Positions 55,140 through 63,498 of a stretch of DNA of 64,000 nt are shown here, piece after piece; position 1 is the stretch's first letter, and each line of letters begins with the position of its first letter. The notes under the pieces were generated by a model that saw only the letters and a list, made by a program, of their open reading frames with translations, was not told the origin of the DNA and ran no database searches. The position numbers and the translations under genes are program-made. The DNA is from Rouxiella badensis (GTDB lineage: Bacteria; Pseudomonadota; Gammaproteobacteria; Enterobacterales; Enterobacteriaceae), in assembly GCA_026967495.1 (NCBI GenBank), contig CP114060.1, positions 2,108,001 to 2,172,000 of the forward strand. The letters are read 5' to 3'.

Positions 55140-55229
55140 TCAAGCCTCATCATCAACGCGTTTAAACTCAATGACCCATACCCACGGGTTAATCGTATCG
55201 GCATTGAAGATGATAGGGCGCTCTTTCAT
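55140..55229 (-). CDS. 29-residue prophage peptide, internally deleted ASCH-like gene
   Basis: MKERPIIFNADTINPWVWVI then EFKRVDDEA joins the usual N-terminus (KERPIIFNA) and C-terminus (NPWVWVIEFKRV) of the phage ASCH-type proteins, without the middle. It looks like a relic. Stop and methylase start overlap closely. It is kept as a small gene because start and end are intact. Confidence 0.45.
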   Translation of the reverse strand: MKERPIIFNADTINPWVWVIEFKRVDDEA

Positions 55230-55474
55230 ACCTGCATCCTCAACTTTTCTAGAATTTCTTCGGAATTAACACCTAACTCCCCACAGAGCTCCTTAAAGCA
55301 ATCGGCTTCATTTAGTGAGTTTTCGACAGCAGATAATTCAGCCTCTGCCAGGTGGTCATCCTTGTAATCGAAGAAGGCAACACTGCAAATTCTTCCGCCG
55401 AGTATTTGCGTTCCAGCATTGATTACCGGTTCTTCGCCGTCTTGATATTCAACAACGAAAGTAACTTTGCTCAT
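55226..55474 (-). CDS. Hypothetical prophage protein
   Basis: An 82-residue acidic protein, MSKVTFVVEYQDGEEPVINA to LRMQV. It overlaps the next gene by four bases on both sides (ATGA-type). No family recognised. It contains an intact GAGCTC site (near 55287), of note because other such sites are broken in this sequence. Confidence 0.6.
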   Translation of the reverse strand: MSKVTFVVEYQDGEEPVINAGTQILGGRICSVAFFDYKDDHLAEAELSAVENSLNEADCFKELCGELGVNSEEILEKLRMQV

Positions 55475-56001
55475 GCGACCTCCTTCTGTTCATCGAAAGC
55501 AGCTTTAACCGCGTCACAAATGCGGCTCAGGTAGGTGTAGTCATGATTTCTGGCTTCTGGCCAGTCTATGTGCCAAGGTTCCGGCCCTAAGAATTCAGCG
55601 ATGCTTGACGGGTGGCCATACATAATAGTCTCCCTGTCAGCTGCGCCGAGGTTTAAGTCAGACCAAAGGTCTTTGGCTTCTTCCTTACTGAGTTCGCTAT
55701 TCCTGCGAGCATGCAAAATTTTGGCTTTGATAAAGTGGCCATCAGCATCTGTATCGGGAACGGTAGAGAGCAACTGAGGGGCCAGGCATCCGATCAAGTA
55801 ATCGTTGCTGCACCAGTTGAAAAACTCCTGAACAGTCTCTGCCCCCATACCGCCCCAATAAGCCGTCCACGACTTCCCATAACAACTTATGGTTATTTTG
55901 CCTTTGTGCTCGGCGATGTTATCCACAATCACCTCAACAGGGTCGAGGTTCTGCAACTCGGTTATTCGGAGTCGAGTGATTTGAGAGGTTTCAATTTTCA
56001 T
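55471..56001 (-). CDS. Hypothetical prophage protein
   Basis: A 176-residue protein. MKIETSQITRLRITELQNLD and AYWGGMGAETVQEFFNWCSNDYLIG are typical of a protein common in enterobacterial lambdoid early operons, of unknown role. Start and stop are joined by overlaps to both neighbours. Confidence 0.7.
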   Translation of the reverse strand: MKIETSQITRLRITELQNLDPVEVIVDNIAEHKGKITISCYGKSWTAYWGGMGAETVQEFFNWCSNDYLIGCLAPQLLSTVPDTDADGHFIKAKILHARRNSELSKEEAKDLWSDLNLGAADRETIMYGHPSSIAEFLGPEPWHIDWPEARNHDYTYLSRICDAVKAAFDEQKEVA

Positions 56002-56644
56002 GCCGTCACCTTGTTGAGTCCAGGCACGGGAATTGTCTTACCGTCGTTCATCATGTAGGCCGTTGCCATTTGCTCTGCGTCGTTCATTGCATCATGTAGC
56101 GAGTGATGTTTAACAACGGGGAAGCAGGGCTGGTGGTCTTTGATATAACCCTTACCGCCGCGCACCATTGCATCGATATAGGTCCTGATATCTCGCTTAC
56201 CGTTATATTTCCACGGGCATTCAATGCCGTGAAGTCCCGATAGGCGTTTTCAAGAATGGAACCGTCGAAGTCAGGACCGCGAAAGAATATGCGTGCGTCT
56301 GGATACTGGGCTATCCACTGTTTTAATTTTGATAGCGCCTCACCTAAGCTGACGCGTTCACCGGTAAGTGCTTCGTGGGCTTCTTCGCCTTGCTTCTTCC
56401 ACCACTCCTGAGTGGTCACGCTAACTGTGCGACCTGAAATTAACTGGTCGAAGGAATCGGTACGCCGGTAAAACGCAAACTGCGAATGGTCCTGCAGTTC
56501 AGCGTCTTTGGCAACGTCCATGATTGCCTGCTGCGTTGCGTTCAAGTCGGTTACATCGAAAGCAAAAGCGCCAATCGAGAGGATTAGTGCCGTATGGGCG
56601 GTGTCCATCGTTTCGGTATCGATGGTGATTACGTTCACTGTCAT
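55998..56644 (-). pseudogene. Phage 3'-5' exonuclease (DEDD/RNase T-like), frameshifted as read
   Basis: ATG 56644 opens MTVNVITIDTETMDTAHTAL, with the Exo I motif DxE, then FFRGPDFDGSILENAYRDF with the Exo II Asp. The frame breaks near 56230. The other frame continues GIECPWKYNGKRDIRTYID, then KHHSLHDAMNDAEQMATAYM with the His and Asp of Exo III, to a stop at 55998 overlapping the next ATG. One missing base, probably T or G near 56228-56233, explains it; repaired length is about 215 residues. The family resembles the exonuclease domain in phage exonuclease VIII-like proteins. Confidence 0.8.
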
Positions 56645-56677
56645 GGGTATCTCCACAATTCCTGTCTGCAAACAGGT

Positions 56678-57199
56678 TTAGAAAGGTTTTACTTCTTCCC
56701 AGCGATTGAGGAACTGGGCGCGGGCTTGGGCTGGATTGAGAGGGCAGATAGCGAAATCAGCAGGGGTTATGCCTTCCAGCACTGGCCACACGGTCCCGTC
56801 ATCCATATCAAAATCTCGGCGTTCGGTGGCAAGCATGATTAAATCTGCTTTCTTCACCTCCGCGCTCATTGAAAGTGGTAGGCAATACTTCAAGCGAATG
56901 ACCTTATCTAGCCGGTCTTCAACGCGCTTATAATCCTGCAGCAGCAACTTTAGCGGCGCTGGAATATCTTTGATAAACGCCTCTGTCGCATCATGAAGCA
57001 GCGCTTCCCAGGCCATATGTTCTGGCACGAGAAGGCTAACTAAAACGGAATGCTGAGCTACGCTGTAGAACTGAGGGATTTGCCCGTTAAAGCGGCACTC
57101 ATGAGAGAGGCCTTGGGCGATGCTGTCTTTATCAAAAACATGCGGGCAAGGATTGGTGTAATCCAGGTGTTTACCCGTAAAGGTTTGTAGCCATGTCAT
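56678..57199 (-). CDS. HD-domain phosphohydrolase (YfbR-like)
   Basis: A 173-residue phage HD hydrolase: QIPQFYSVAQHSVLVSLL and ALLHDATEAFIKDIPAPLK hold the His...HD residues, with a third Asp in VKKADLIMLATERRDF. E. coli YfbR is a 5'-deoxynucleotidase; phage relatives may trim nucleotide pools. ATG 57199 (MTWLQTFTGKHLDY) has GGAG upstream. Confidence 0.85.
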   Translation of the reverse strand: MTWLQTFTGKHLDYTNPCPHVFDKDSIAQGLSHECRFNGQIPQFYSVAQHSVLVSLLVPEHMAWEALLHDATEAFIKDIPAPLKLLLQDYKRVEDRLDKVIRLKYCLPLSMSAEVKKADLIMLATERRDFDMDDGTVWPVLEGITPADFAICPLNPAQARAQFLNRWEEVKPF

Positions 57200-57280
57200 A
57201 GAAATCTCCACAATAAAAAGACGCCTGCAAGCGCCGGTAACACTTTACTAAGCCACCGTGAGGGGTGGCTTAATGCAGAG

Positions 57281-58198
57281 TTAACGTTGCATTTCGCCGC
57301 CGAGAGCGGCAAAGAGATCACGATAAAGGTGGGATAGCTCGCCAGTGAACAGGATGAAATCAGCATCGAAACGCTGTGCAGCGTCTTCTCTGTCGATATC
57401 GTCGTTTTGTTCGAGCAGCACATCTGAAAATTTGATGCGCTTTATAACCAGGCTGTCATTGAGGGTGAAACTTATTCGATCCTGCCAATCGAGGTCTATC
57501 GTGGTTACAAGCTTCCCATTTTCAATATTTGTCGCTACCTCATCGCTGACCAGCGCCTGTTTTTTCCATCGTACGGTTCCACCTTCCGACAGAATAGCTT
57601 TCAGCTCTGCAGAGTCACCGAGCATGAATCCTGCCGGTACTTCACCACAACGAACCCATTCGGTAAGCGTCAGCTCTATCGGGGTTTCTGTGGTCAAAGG
57701 AATGACTGGCAAGGATCCCAAACTTTTCCTCAGGAGTGCCAGCGCATCTTCTGCTCGTCTTGAGCTGGCCGTTGCTACAGAGATAAGGTTTGATGTTGTA
57801 TCAATCCAGATAAACACCTGACTTGTCTTGGTAAATGCGCGAGGCAAGAGGGTATGTAACACTTCATCCTTTAGAGAATCCTTCTCGGTTTTTTCAGTTT
57901 TCGATGCTGCTCCTTCTCCACTCGATCCACCTTTTCAGCCAATTGCTCTTTGATATAGGCGGAAGGGAGGATCTTTTCTTCGCGCTGAACACAGAGAAGA
58001 ATTTGACCGTTGACGGCATAAGTTAAGGAGTTACTGAGCTTGCCCATCGGCGACACCCAGCCTGATCTGGCCGCATCCTGGCTACCGCAAGGCGAAAAGA
58101 TGAAGTTCGATAACTGCTCATTGATAGCTTCAGCATCGAGACTGAGTCTCACGGTTAAGGCGATAGATAACTAGGTTTTTAAACTCAGGACTTTTCAA
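57281..58198 (-). pseudogene. rdgC: Recombination-associated protein RdgC, two indels as read
   Basis: The protein starts at TTG 58198 (FKNLVIYRLNRE...), leaves the frame at GAGTCTC (58144-58150, expected GAGCTC) and returns at IFSPCGSQDAARSGWVSP. It leaves again near 57884, where a run of six A should be seven (KLKKTEKDSLKDEVLH). The rest is intact: TLLPRAFTKTSQVFIWIDT, LRKSLGSLPVIPL, QRFDADFILFTGEL. Repaired length is about 305 residues, as in E. coli (303). RdgC binds DNA and limits RecA activity. Phages often carry it at the start of the leftward operon, as here. Confidence 0.9.
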
Positions 58199-58213
58199 GG
58201 TTGGATCTCCACG

Positions 58214-58252
58214 GTTAAAAAAAGCACCAGGCCTCTGCAAAAGACTGGTGCT
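58214..58252 (-). terminator. Intrinsic terminator ahead of rdgC
   Basis: On the minus strand AGCACCAG and CTGGTGCT pair around a loop and are followed by seven T. It lies between the boxA-leader and rdgC, so leftward transcription must read through it to express the operon. Confidence 0.75.
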
Positions 58253-58431
58253 CGATAGGTGCTCCACATAGAGAAGGGGTCAACGGGTCTTATACTGTAT
58301 AAAGGTTTAAGGGTTAAACCGCTGGCCCCTTTTCTATTTAAAAAACTATTAGTAAAAATAAATTCACTTCGATCACCAATCCAGACTACATTTACTTTTA
58401 AATGTCACACATTCACTCGAGGGGAGATAAC

Positions 58432-58740
58432 ATGTTTCATAACGATACACTTATAAATATGCGGGAACGCTTAGAACACAAGTACCAACCCGAAGTATAT
58501 ATATCATGTTTGACACGCAACCAGTGGGATCCTAATCTCCCAAGAACATGGGTGCAGCCTTCAATGTATATATATCTTAATGGAACACTTGTAAAAGTTG
58601 CTGATGGTGTGACAAATAATGGGTTGCCCTATGACTACTGGACAGAATGCTATAACACCATCCTAAATCAAACTAATATAACACCTATTTATCTCATAGA
58701 CGACGTAATAGTATTCAACTGGTCAATAGCGGGATATTAG
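58432..58740 (+). CDS. AT-rich single gene in the prophage early region
   Basis: A 102-residue protein, MFHNDTLINMRERLEHKYQP to VFNWSIAGY, with no family recognised. ATG 58432 has GGGGAGA upstream. It is on the plus strand, against the leftward operon, and is much more AT-rich than its neighbours. These are features of a moron, an extra gene with its own promoter, often a superinfection or host-modification function. The role is unknown. Confidence 0.55.
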   Translation: MFHNDTLINMRERLEHKYQPEVYISCLTRNQWDPNLPRTWVQPSMYIYLNGTLVKVADGVTNNGLPYDYWTECYNTILNQTNITPIYLIDDVIVFNWSIAGY

Positions 58741-58759
58741 TTATTTGCGAATTATTTTT

Positions 58760-59860
58760 TTATATTTTTGATGATTAACACTATTAACTACACAATAGTG
58801 CTTTCACTACAATCAAAAAGAGCGGACCTCGCACACAATCGCCAGCATTGGGATTGCTGCATCTGAGAGGTGAAAGCTCTCTGCGTTGTCTGATACTTTT
58901 TTAACGCTAGCGCTCTTTGATTGTGGTAGTCCTTAACGGGGACTAAGCGGCACTATTTAACCGTGTTTATCGAGCATCAGGCTTGCCCGTTTACGCGCAT
59001 CGGTCGGCCTAAGCATTAACTCTCTATGCTTTCGGAAAACACACCCTACCTACGAAAACCGTTGTTGGGGTGGAGAGCGTTTCAAATTGGTTGTGGTAGC
59101 CGGTGCTGCTTTATTCCGGCATTCGGTTATTTCAGACTCTCACTGGCGTTTCATTGCCCAGCCGAATAGCTCTTTTCCGAGATAGCTAAAATGTCTTTCG
59201 CGCATCAGCCTGCGCATTCACCACAACGGAAATAACACTGGTAGCCAAGGTGATTACCCGCATTTACGGGGCGCTAGCCGAATACTGTCGGGACGCTTGT
59301 CGAACCAATGTTATTACCTGTTGTGTGCAGGGCTTCCACCTGCTCCCATCTGTTTTTTAATCCACTCAGATATCGCCGGGATGCCGTTCTTTCTCGGGCG
59401 TCCGTCGCTCATTTCCGACTGTCAGCGTGCTTGATCTGGCTCATTGGCTAAGCCTCTATCTGATACGTCAGATGGATTCCGGCCTCATTGTGGAGGCTAC
59501 ACTGACCTGATTACGCGCAGGATCAACTCGCGTTTCGCTGTCTCTCCAGCTGTCACCCTTATCGTGTTACCAGACCCCCTTACATCAGGATCCAGATAGA
59601 CGACACTCACAGTCTCGCATTTGGGGTTATGCCTCATTACGCGGTGAGTTCGCGCCCCAGCGTTAGCCAACTCATCTGGGGAAAGCAGTGTTAACGACAG
59701 TACGCTGTCAGCCTGGCTGCGGAATCAGTAACTTTGCCAAAACCCTCGCACGCAAGGGCAGTGGTAAGGACACTCAATTGATTCACATGATCTGGTCTCC
59801 CAGTTACCCGCGGCTGCGGGAGTTGAATCTGTTGGATTGTTAAAGAGCAGAGCAACCTTT
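58760..59860 (-). ncRNA. Long untranslated leader of the prophage leftward transcript
   Basis: About 1.1 kb without a convincing gene lies between the leftward promoter region and the terminator before rdgC. On the minus strand it begins with boxA (59838-59849). Tiny frames such as MSDGRPRKNGIPAISEWIKK (59314-59412), MLRPTDARKRASLMLDKHG and NAQADARKTF occur along it, without good ribosome sites. The words GGTAGCC and GATGCGCG recur. A transcript of this sort suggests antitermination control. Calling it a functional RNA is inference. Confidence 0.4.
59838..59849 (-). promoter_or_regulatory. rRNA-type boxA antitermination site
   Basis: TGCTCTTTAACA on the minus strand equals the boxA of enterobacterial rrn operons. 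It lies about 60-70 bases downstream of the probable leftward promoter (TTGACT at 59910-59915). Confidence 0.7.
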
Positions 59861-60008
59861 CTAGTTGTTGGTAAGTCGCCTTGGAATTAAATATGCTATT
59901 GGGAATAACTAAAGTCAACAGGGAGTGTGAAATAAAATTCGTTAGGGAATGTTTGGTGGAGGGTATGCGGAGTGTTTTTTAAATTGAAATGTGACGTTTG
60001 TTTATATA

Positions 60009-60024
60009 CTGTATATGCATACAG
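60009..60024 (+). promoter_or_regulatory. LexA (SOS) box
   Basis: CTGTATATGCATACAG fits the consensus CTGT-N8-ACAG perfectly and overlaps a TATACT -10-like sequence. It lies 54 bases before the start of the small gene at 60078, so that gene should be induced by DNA damage. Confidence 0.85.
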
Positions 60025-60077
60025 TTATTACAGAGTGATGAAAAAAATCACCTAAATTGTTGGAAAGAGGGAATTTG

Positions 60078-60278
60078 ATGGGAGTTTTACACACGCGAAA
60101 AACACCAGGAGAGTATGATCTCTCTCTGGTGGATGACAGGGAGGTTTTTTACTTGGTTAAATCAGGGATGAAAGATTGTATGACGGTTCCAATAACTGAT
60201 GACTCATCAGAAACTGGAGCCAGCGGCACCCTAGCATCATCAACTGACAAAAACCCATCACCACTACCTGAGATGTGA
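60078..60278 (+). CDS. SOS-controlled small protein, candidate antirepressor
   Basis: A 66-residue protein, MGVLHTRKTPGEYDLSLVDD, then REVFYLVKSGMKDCMTVPIT and a Ser/Thr-rich tail. ATG 60078 has AAAGAGGG seven bases upstream. It follows the LexA box and runs convergently into the 3' end of the repressor gene, with about 130 bases of antisense overlap. LexA-controlled antirepressors that inactivate non-cleavable repressors are known from Gifsy-type prophages. Whether this is one rests on position and control, not on homology. Confidence 0.6.
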   Translation: MGVLHTRKTPGEYDLSLVDDREVFYLVKSGMKDCMTVPITDDSSETGASGTLASSTDKNPSPLPEM

Positions 60279-60745
60279 TAGCGGAATACTGAAACATAGC
60301 CATTGATGATGGTAAGAACCAGGTCATCTGTAGAACACTTCAGTGTTGGGTCAACTATAACGATAGCCCCCATAGGAGCCTGTGCAATGCCGCTGTTCCT
60401 CTTCATGATATAAGCGCGGTAATGGGCTGGTACCGAGTTAAACCACGATATAGCCTCTCCTGTATCGCCGTTCTCATCGAAAACCCTCACCTGCTTTGAA
60501 ACATCGACCTTTGGCAACGGCGAATCCCCGGATCCTTTCATTGACCCGACGCCATTGATAAGCCAGTCAGCACTAATCCCCATAGCAGCAGCCAAGTTGC
60601 CAGTATGCCGAGAAGTAATGCTCTTGCCTGTGAGAATTTTTGATATCACAGACTGCTTAACGCCCGAGGCGCTCTCAAGCTTTGCCTGGCTTTCAAAGCC
60701 GGTTTCCGACATAGCTTGGTTTAATCTTTCGGATAGTGTGCTCAT
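60149..60745 (-). CDS. CI-like phage repressor (XRE HTH plus S24-like domain)
   Basis: A 198-residue repressor. HTH: LSERLNQAMSETGFESQAKL, SGVKQSVISKILTGK, NLAAAMGISADWLINGVG. The C-terminal S24-like domain has AQAPMGAIVIVDPTLKCSTD and SVDDARVPLAPVSDESSVIG. The position of the catalytic Ser is kept (NSGIAQAPMG), but where S24 enzymes have the catalytic Lys (VTLKRL-like) this has VSVFRYH. No Ala-Gly cleavage site is seen in the linker. So RecA-stimulated self-cleavage is unlikely. ATG 60745 fits the family. Confidence 0.85.
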   Translation of the reverse strand: MSTLSERLNQAMSETGFESQAKLESASGVKQSVISKILTGKSITSRHTGNLAAAMGISADWLINGVGSMKGSGDSPLPKVDVSKQVRVFDENGDTGEAISWFNSVPAHYRAYIMKRNSGIAQAPMGAIVIVDPTLKCSTDDLVLTIINGYVSVFRYHISGSGDGFLSVDDARVPLAPVSDESSVIGTVIQSFIPDLTK

Positions 60746-60774
60746 GCTGCAAAAAATATTCCTTCCAGAATCAT

Positions 60775-60796
60775 AAGTCAAAGTCTCAGAGGACTT
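60775..60796. promoter_or_regulatory. Repressor operator candidate 1
   Basis: Inverted half-sites AAGTC and GACTT are separated by 12 bases, between the divergent repressor and Cro-like genes. Confidence 0.4.
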
Positions 60797-60824
60797 GATA
60801 TTTTTCATTCCTAAAAGCATAATC

Positions 60825-60842
60825 AGTCATCAATCCATGACT
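60825..60842. promoter_or_regulatory. Repressor operator candidate 2
   Basis: AGTCAT, six bases, ATGACT: a perfect inverted repeat that shares AGTC with the first candidate. It overlaps the region just before the Cro-like ribosome site. Confidence 0.5.
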
Positions 60843-60854
60843 AAAGGAATGTAT

Positions 60855-61082
60855 ATGAACCCTGCTATCCAAAAATCGATATCGATTGTAGGTTCCCAGG
60901 CAAAGCTTGCCCTCAAGGTTGGTGTTGGACAGCCGACTGTTAGCAAGTGGCTTAACGGTGCTGACATCGGCTCCCGATATATATCTGCGATATCCCATGC
61001 CACAGCAGGACAAGTGTCTGAAAAGGAACTGCTTCAATCCGTGGCTGAGTCCGATAGGAGCAGTCACCAGGCATGTGCTTGA
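60855..61082 (+). CDS. Cro-like/YdaS-type DNA-binding protein
   Basis: A 75-residue protein: MNPAIQKSISIVGSQAKLAL and GVGQPTVSKWLNGADIGSRY form a YdaS/Cro-type HTH. It is divergent from the repressor, the Cro position of lambdoid phages. ATG 60855 has AAAGGA six bases upstream. Confidence 0.8.
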   Translation: MNPAIQKSISIVGSQAKLALKVGVGQPTVSKWLNGADIGSRYISAISHATAGQVSEKELLQSVAESDRSSHQACA

Positions 61083-61133
61083 GAAATTATAACGTCCTTT
61101 GCAATTAGCCATAACTACAAGCGAGAAGAACAC

Positions 61134-61601
61134 ATGGTAGACATCAAAGATACAGTAAAAGCAATGTGCAAGGCTTTTGCTGGTGGACGAGCTGCAATGG
61201 CTGGTGCCTTGGGAATGACGCTCACCCACTTCAATAACAGCCTGTATGAAAAAAACGGATGCCGTTTCTTCGAACATCACGAGCTGGAAGCGATGGAAGA
61301 CCTATCGGGTACCAACCTGTTGGCCGAGTATTTTGCTCGTCGTCGCGGCGCTTTGCTGGTGGAAATTCCGACGTTTGAAGAACTCGACCAGGTCTGCTTA
61401 TTTGAGAAAGCTGTTCGTACTGCCGCGAACCGTGGACACGTTGATCAGATGATTGGTGAGTCGTTGGAAGACGGTGTTATTACGGCGGAAGAAGCTGAAG
61501 AGATCATGACGTATCACCATCGCCATCTTGCTGCACGTGAGGATGAGGTTAGGTCAATTGTTCGGCTTTATTCGAAGTCGGGTAAGGCAGGTAAGAAATG
61601 A
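61134..61601 (+). CDS. YmfL-like/CII-type regulatory protein
   Basis: A 155-residue protein: MVDIKDTVKAMCKAFAGGRA, MTLTHFNNSLYEKNGCRFFE and HELEAMEDLSGTNLLAEYFA are the YmfL/Phage_CP76 pattern of phage regulators in the CII position. It follows the Cro-like gene and ends in an ATGA overlap with the next gene. It should activate phage promoters for lysogeny or replication. Confidence 0.85.
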   Translation: MVDIKDTVKAMCKAFAGGRAAMAGALGMTLTHFNNSLYEKNGCRFFEHHELEAMEDLSGTNLLAEYFARRRGALLVEIPTFEELDQVCLFEKAVRTAANRGHVDQMIGESLEDGVITAEEAEEIMTYHHRHLAAREDEVRSIVRLYSKSGKAGKK

Positions 61602-61864
61602 TTGCTGAGAGAAAAGGTGTGCAGGTTGCAGCCCGCACACCCGGTTGCATTGAAACTACTTTGTGGAGATCCCAACGCATGGACAGTCTATCTGATATGC
61701 CATCCAAACCGCAAATTCGCTGTTTGCCTATCTGCGGCGCCGGTGTTGGTTACCGGTATGTTCAAAAAATACAAGGTAAGTGGGTTCGCATCAACTACTC
61801 GTTCGCGTGCTGGATGGTAGCTAATCAAAGTTGGCAGAACCGTCAGCAGGAAGGGCGCGTATGA
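61598..61864 (+). CDS. Hypothetical prophage protein before the replication gene
   Basis: An 88-residue protein. IAERKGVQVAARTPGCIETT and QGKWVRINYSFACWMVANQ are its body. Start and stop overlap both neighbours by ATGA, which supports translation. Function unknown. The frame 61602-61820 is a less coupled alternative. Confidence 0.55.
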   Translation: MIAERKGVQVAARTPGCIETTLWRSQRMDSLSDMPSKPQIRCLPICGAGVGYRYVQKIQGKWVRINYSFACWMVANQSWQNRQQEGRV

Positions 61865-62764
61865 GCGTAAAACTTTCCAGTTATGTTTGGGACGGCTGCG
61901 CGGCTTCTGGCATGAAAATATCCAAGGTTGCAATCATGGCCCGCCTGGCGGACTTCTCTAACGATGAGGGGCTAAGCTGGCCTTCAGTTGAGACTATCGC
62001 CCGTCAGATTGGGGCCGGTCAGAGCACGGTACGTACAGCGCTGAAAGAGCTCGAGACTGATGGATGGGTGACTAGTCGCCAGCGCCGTCAGGGAAACCGC
62101 AACGCAACCAACGTTTATCAGTTAAACGTCAAAAAACTTCGCGCTGCTTCTCAGGCGTCAGAATCTGACACGTCAAAATTTGACCCATCAGAATTCGACG
62201 GCTCAAAATCCGACACATCAAAATCTGACCCCTCAAAATCCAGCAAAAAAGCAGGTTTTCACCCGCCAGAATCTGGGGGGATCCGTTAGTAAGTTCAAAA
62301 GAAGAACCATCAGTTAAAAAGACTTCTTGTCAGCTTCCTGCGGAAACCGACCGTGAAGTTCAAATCACAGACGATGCAAAATCGGTTTTACAGCACCTGA
62401 ATCAACTTACCAATCGTCGTTGGCAGGTTAGTAAATCCTCGTTGAGCGGTATCCGTGGCCGTTTAAACGAAGGTTTTACTGCTGAACAACTCATTCTGAC
62501 CGTTGATTACATGGTCGAGAAGTGGCGCAACGACGAGAAAATGTGTGATTTCCTCCGCCCAACAACGCTTTTCCAGCCTACCAAGTTTTCTGGCTACCAG
62601 GGTTCTAGCGAGGCTTGGGACAAAAAGGTCGCCCGGCCCGTGTGAATGGCAAGTGGGTGCACAACTCCCGCCTGACACAAGCAACCAGCGACATTCCAGA
62701 AGGCTTTAACCAAAACCTACCTGCAGCACCAACCCAAGGAGGCAACGATGATGGTCTCATCTAA
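61861..62764 (+). pseudogene. Phage replication protein O-like (winged-helix initiator), two indels as read
   Basis: ATG 61861 opens MSVKLSSYVWDGCAASGMKI. The helix-turn-helix follows: LADFSNDEGLSWPSVETIAR, STVRTALKELETDGWVT. Then comes a linker with repeated (S/D)KSDTSKSDPSK words. The frame breaks at a run of six G (62275-62280, expected seven). A C-terminal domain, DDAKSVLQHLNQLTNRRWQV and IRGRLNEGFTAEQLILTVDY, is in the next frame. It breaks again at CCGGCCCG (62633-62640, expected GGGCCC), to end at 62764. Repaired it has about 301 residues, an initiator of the lambda O type. Confidence 0.82.
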
Positions 62765-63498
62765 ATCTGCTGACGTGATGGCGCGGTTCCTGGCTATGAA
62801 ACCGGCACACGTTGAAGCACATTGCAAAACTGGCGCTGAGTCTCATGGCCTGGCAGCAGGAAGAGGGCAAGAAGGAAGCTAAACGCATTGCAGACCAGAA
62901 TCGGCAGGCGCGGATTGAAAAAATTCTTGGTCGCTCTGGCATTCAACTACTGCACAAAGACTGCGGTTTTAAGAACTATCTGGCAGAGACAGAAGAGCAA
63001 CAGCAGGCGCTGGCAATGGCTAAAGCCTACCTGAAGGACTTCGGCAACACGCATGGCGGCTTCGTCTTTGCGGGAAACGTTGGCACCGGCAAGAACCATC
63101 TGGCTACAGCGATAGTGCGCAACCTGATTGAGCAGCACAAGGCGGCTGCAATCATCACCGTTGCGGAACTGTGCCAGAAATTCCGCGCCACTTTCGACAA
63201 GAGCAGTCCAGTGAAAGAAGCCGACCTGATGCGCGATATCTGCCGCCTCGACCTGCTTGTGTTGGATGAAGTCGGGGTGCAGAAGACCACTAACAACGAT
63301 TTCGAAATCAACTTGCTGAGCCAGATTATCGACCGCCGTCAGTTGCAACTTAAGCCCACCGGCATGCTCACCAACCTGACGCACGCTGAAATGGCTGGCC
63401 TGTTGGGTGAGCGAATCATGGACCGTCAGACGAACGGCGGCATGTGGGTACCATTCACCTGGAAGAGTTTCCGCAGTCGCAAAGGGGGTAAAGCATGA
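62748..63498 (+). pseudogene. DnaC-like helicase loader (P-like), frameshifted as read
   Basis: ATG 62748 (or 62751) behind AGGAGG opens MMVSSKSADVMARFLAMKPA, which goes out of frame near 62860. The rest holds EAKRIADQNRQARIEKILGR, GGFVFAGNVGTGKNHLATAI (Walker A with GKNH, as in DnaC), LDLLVLDEVGVQ (Walker B), and LNLTHAEMAGLLGERIMDRQ. One extra base in GCAGGAAGAG explains the break; repaired it has about 250 residues. The family loads the host DnaB helicase. The start overlaps the O-like gene. Confidence 0.85.

Noticed and set aside
59691..59918. 75-codon frame near the leftward promoter
   Set aside because: It spans the promoter-like site and boxA, and its codons show no family; the region reads better as an untranslated leader.
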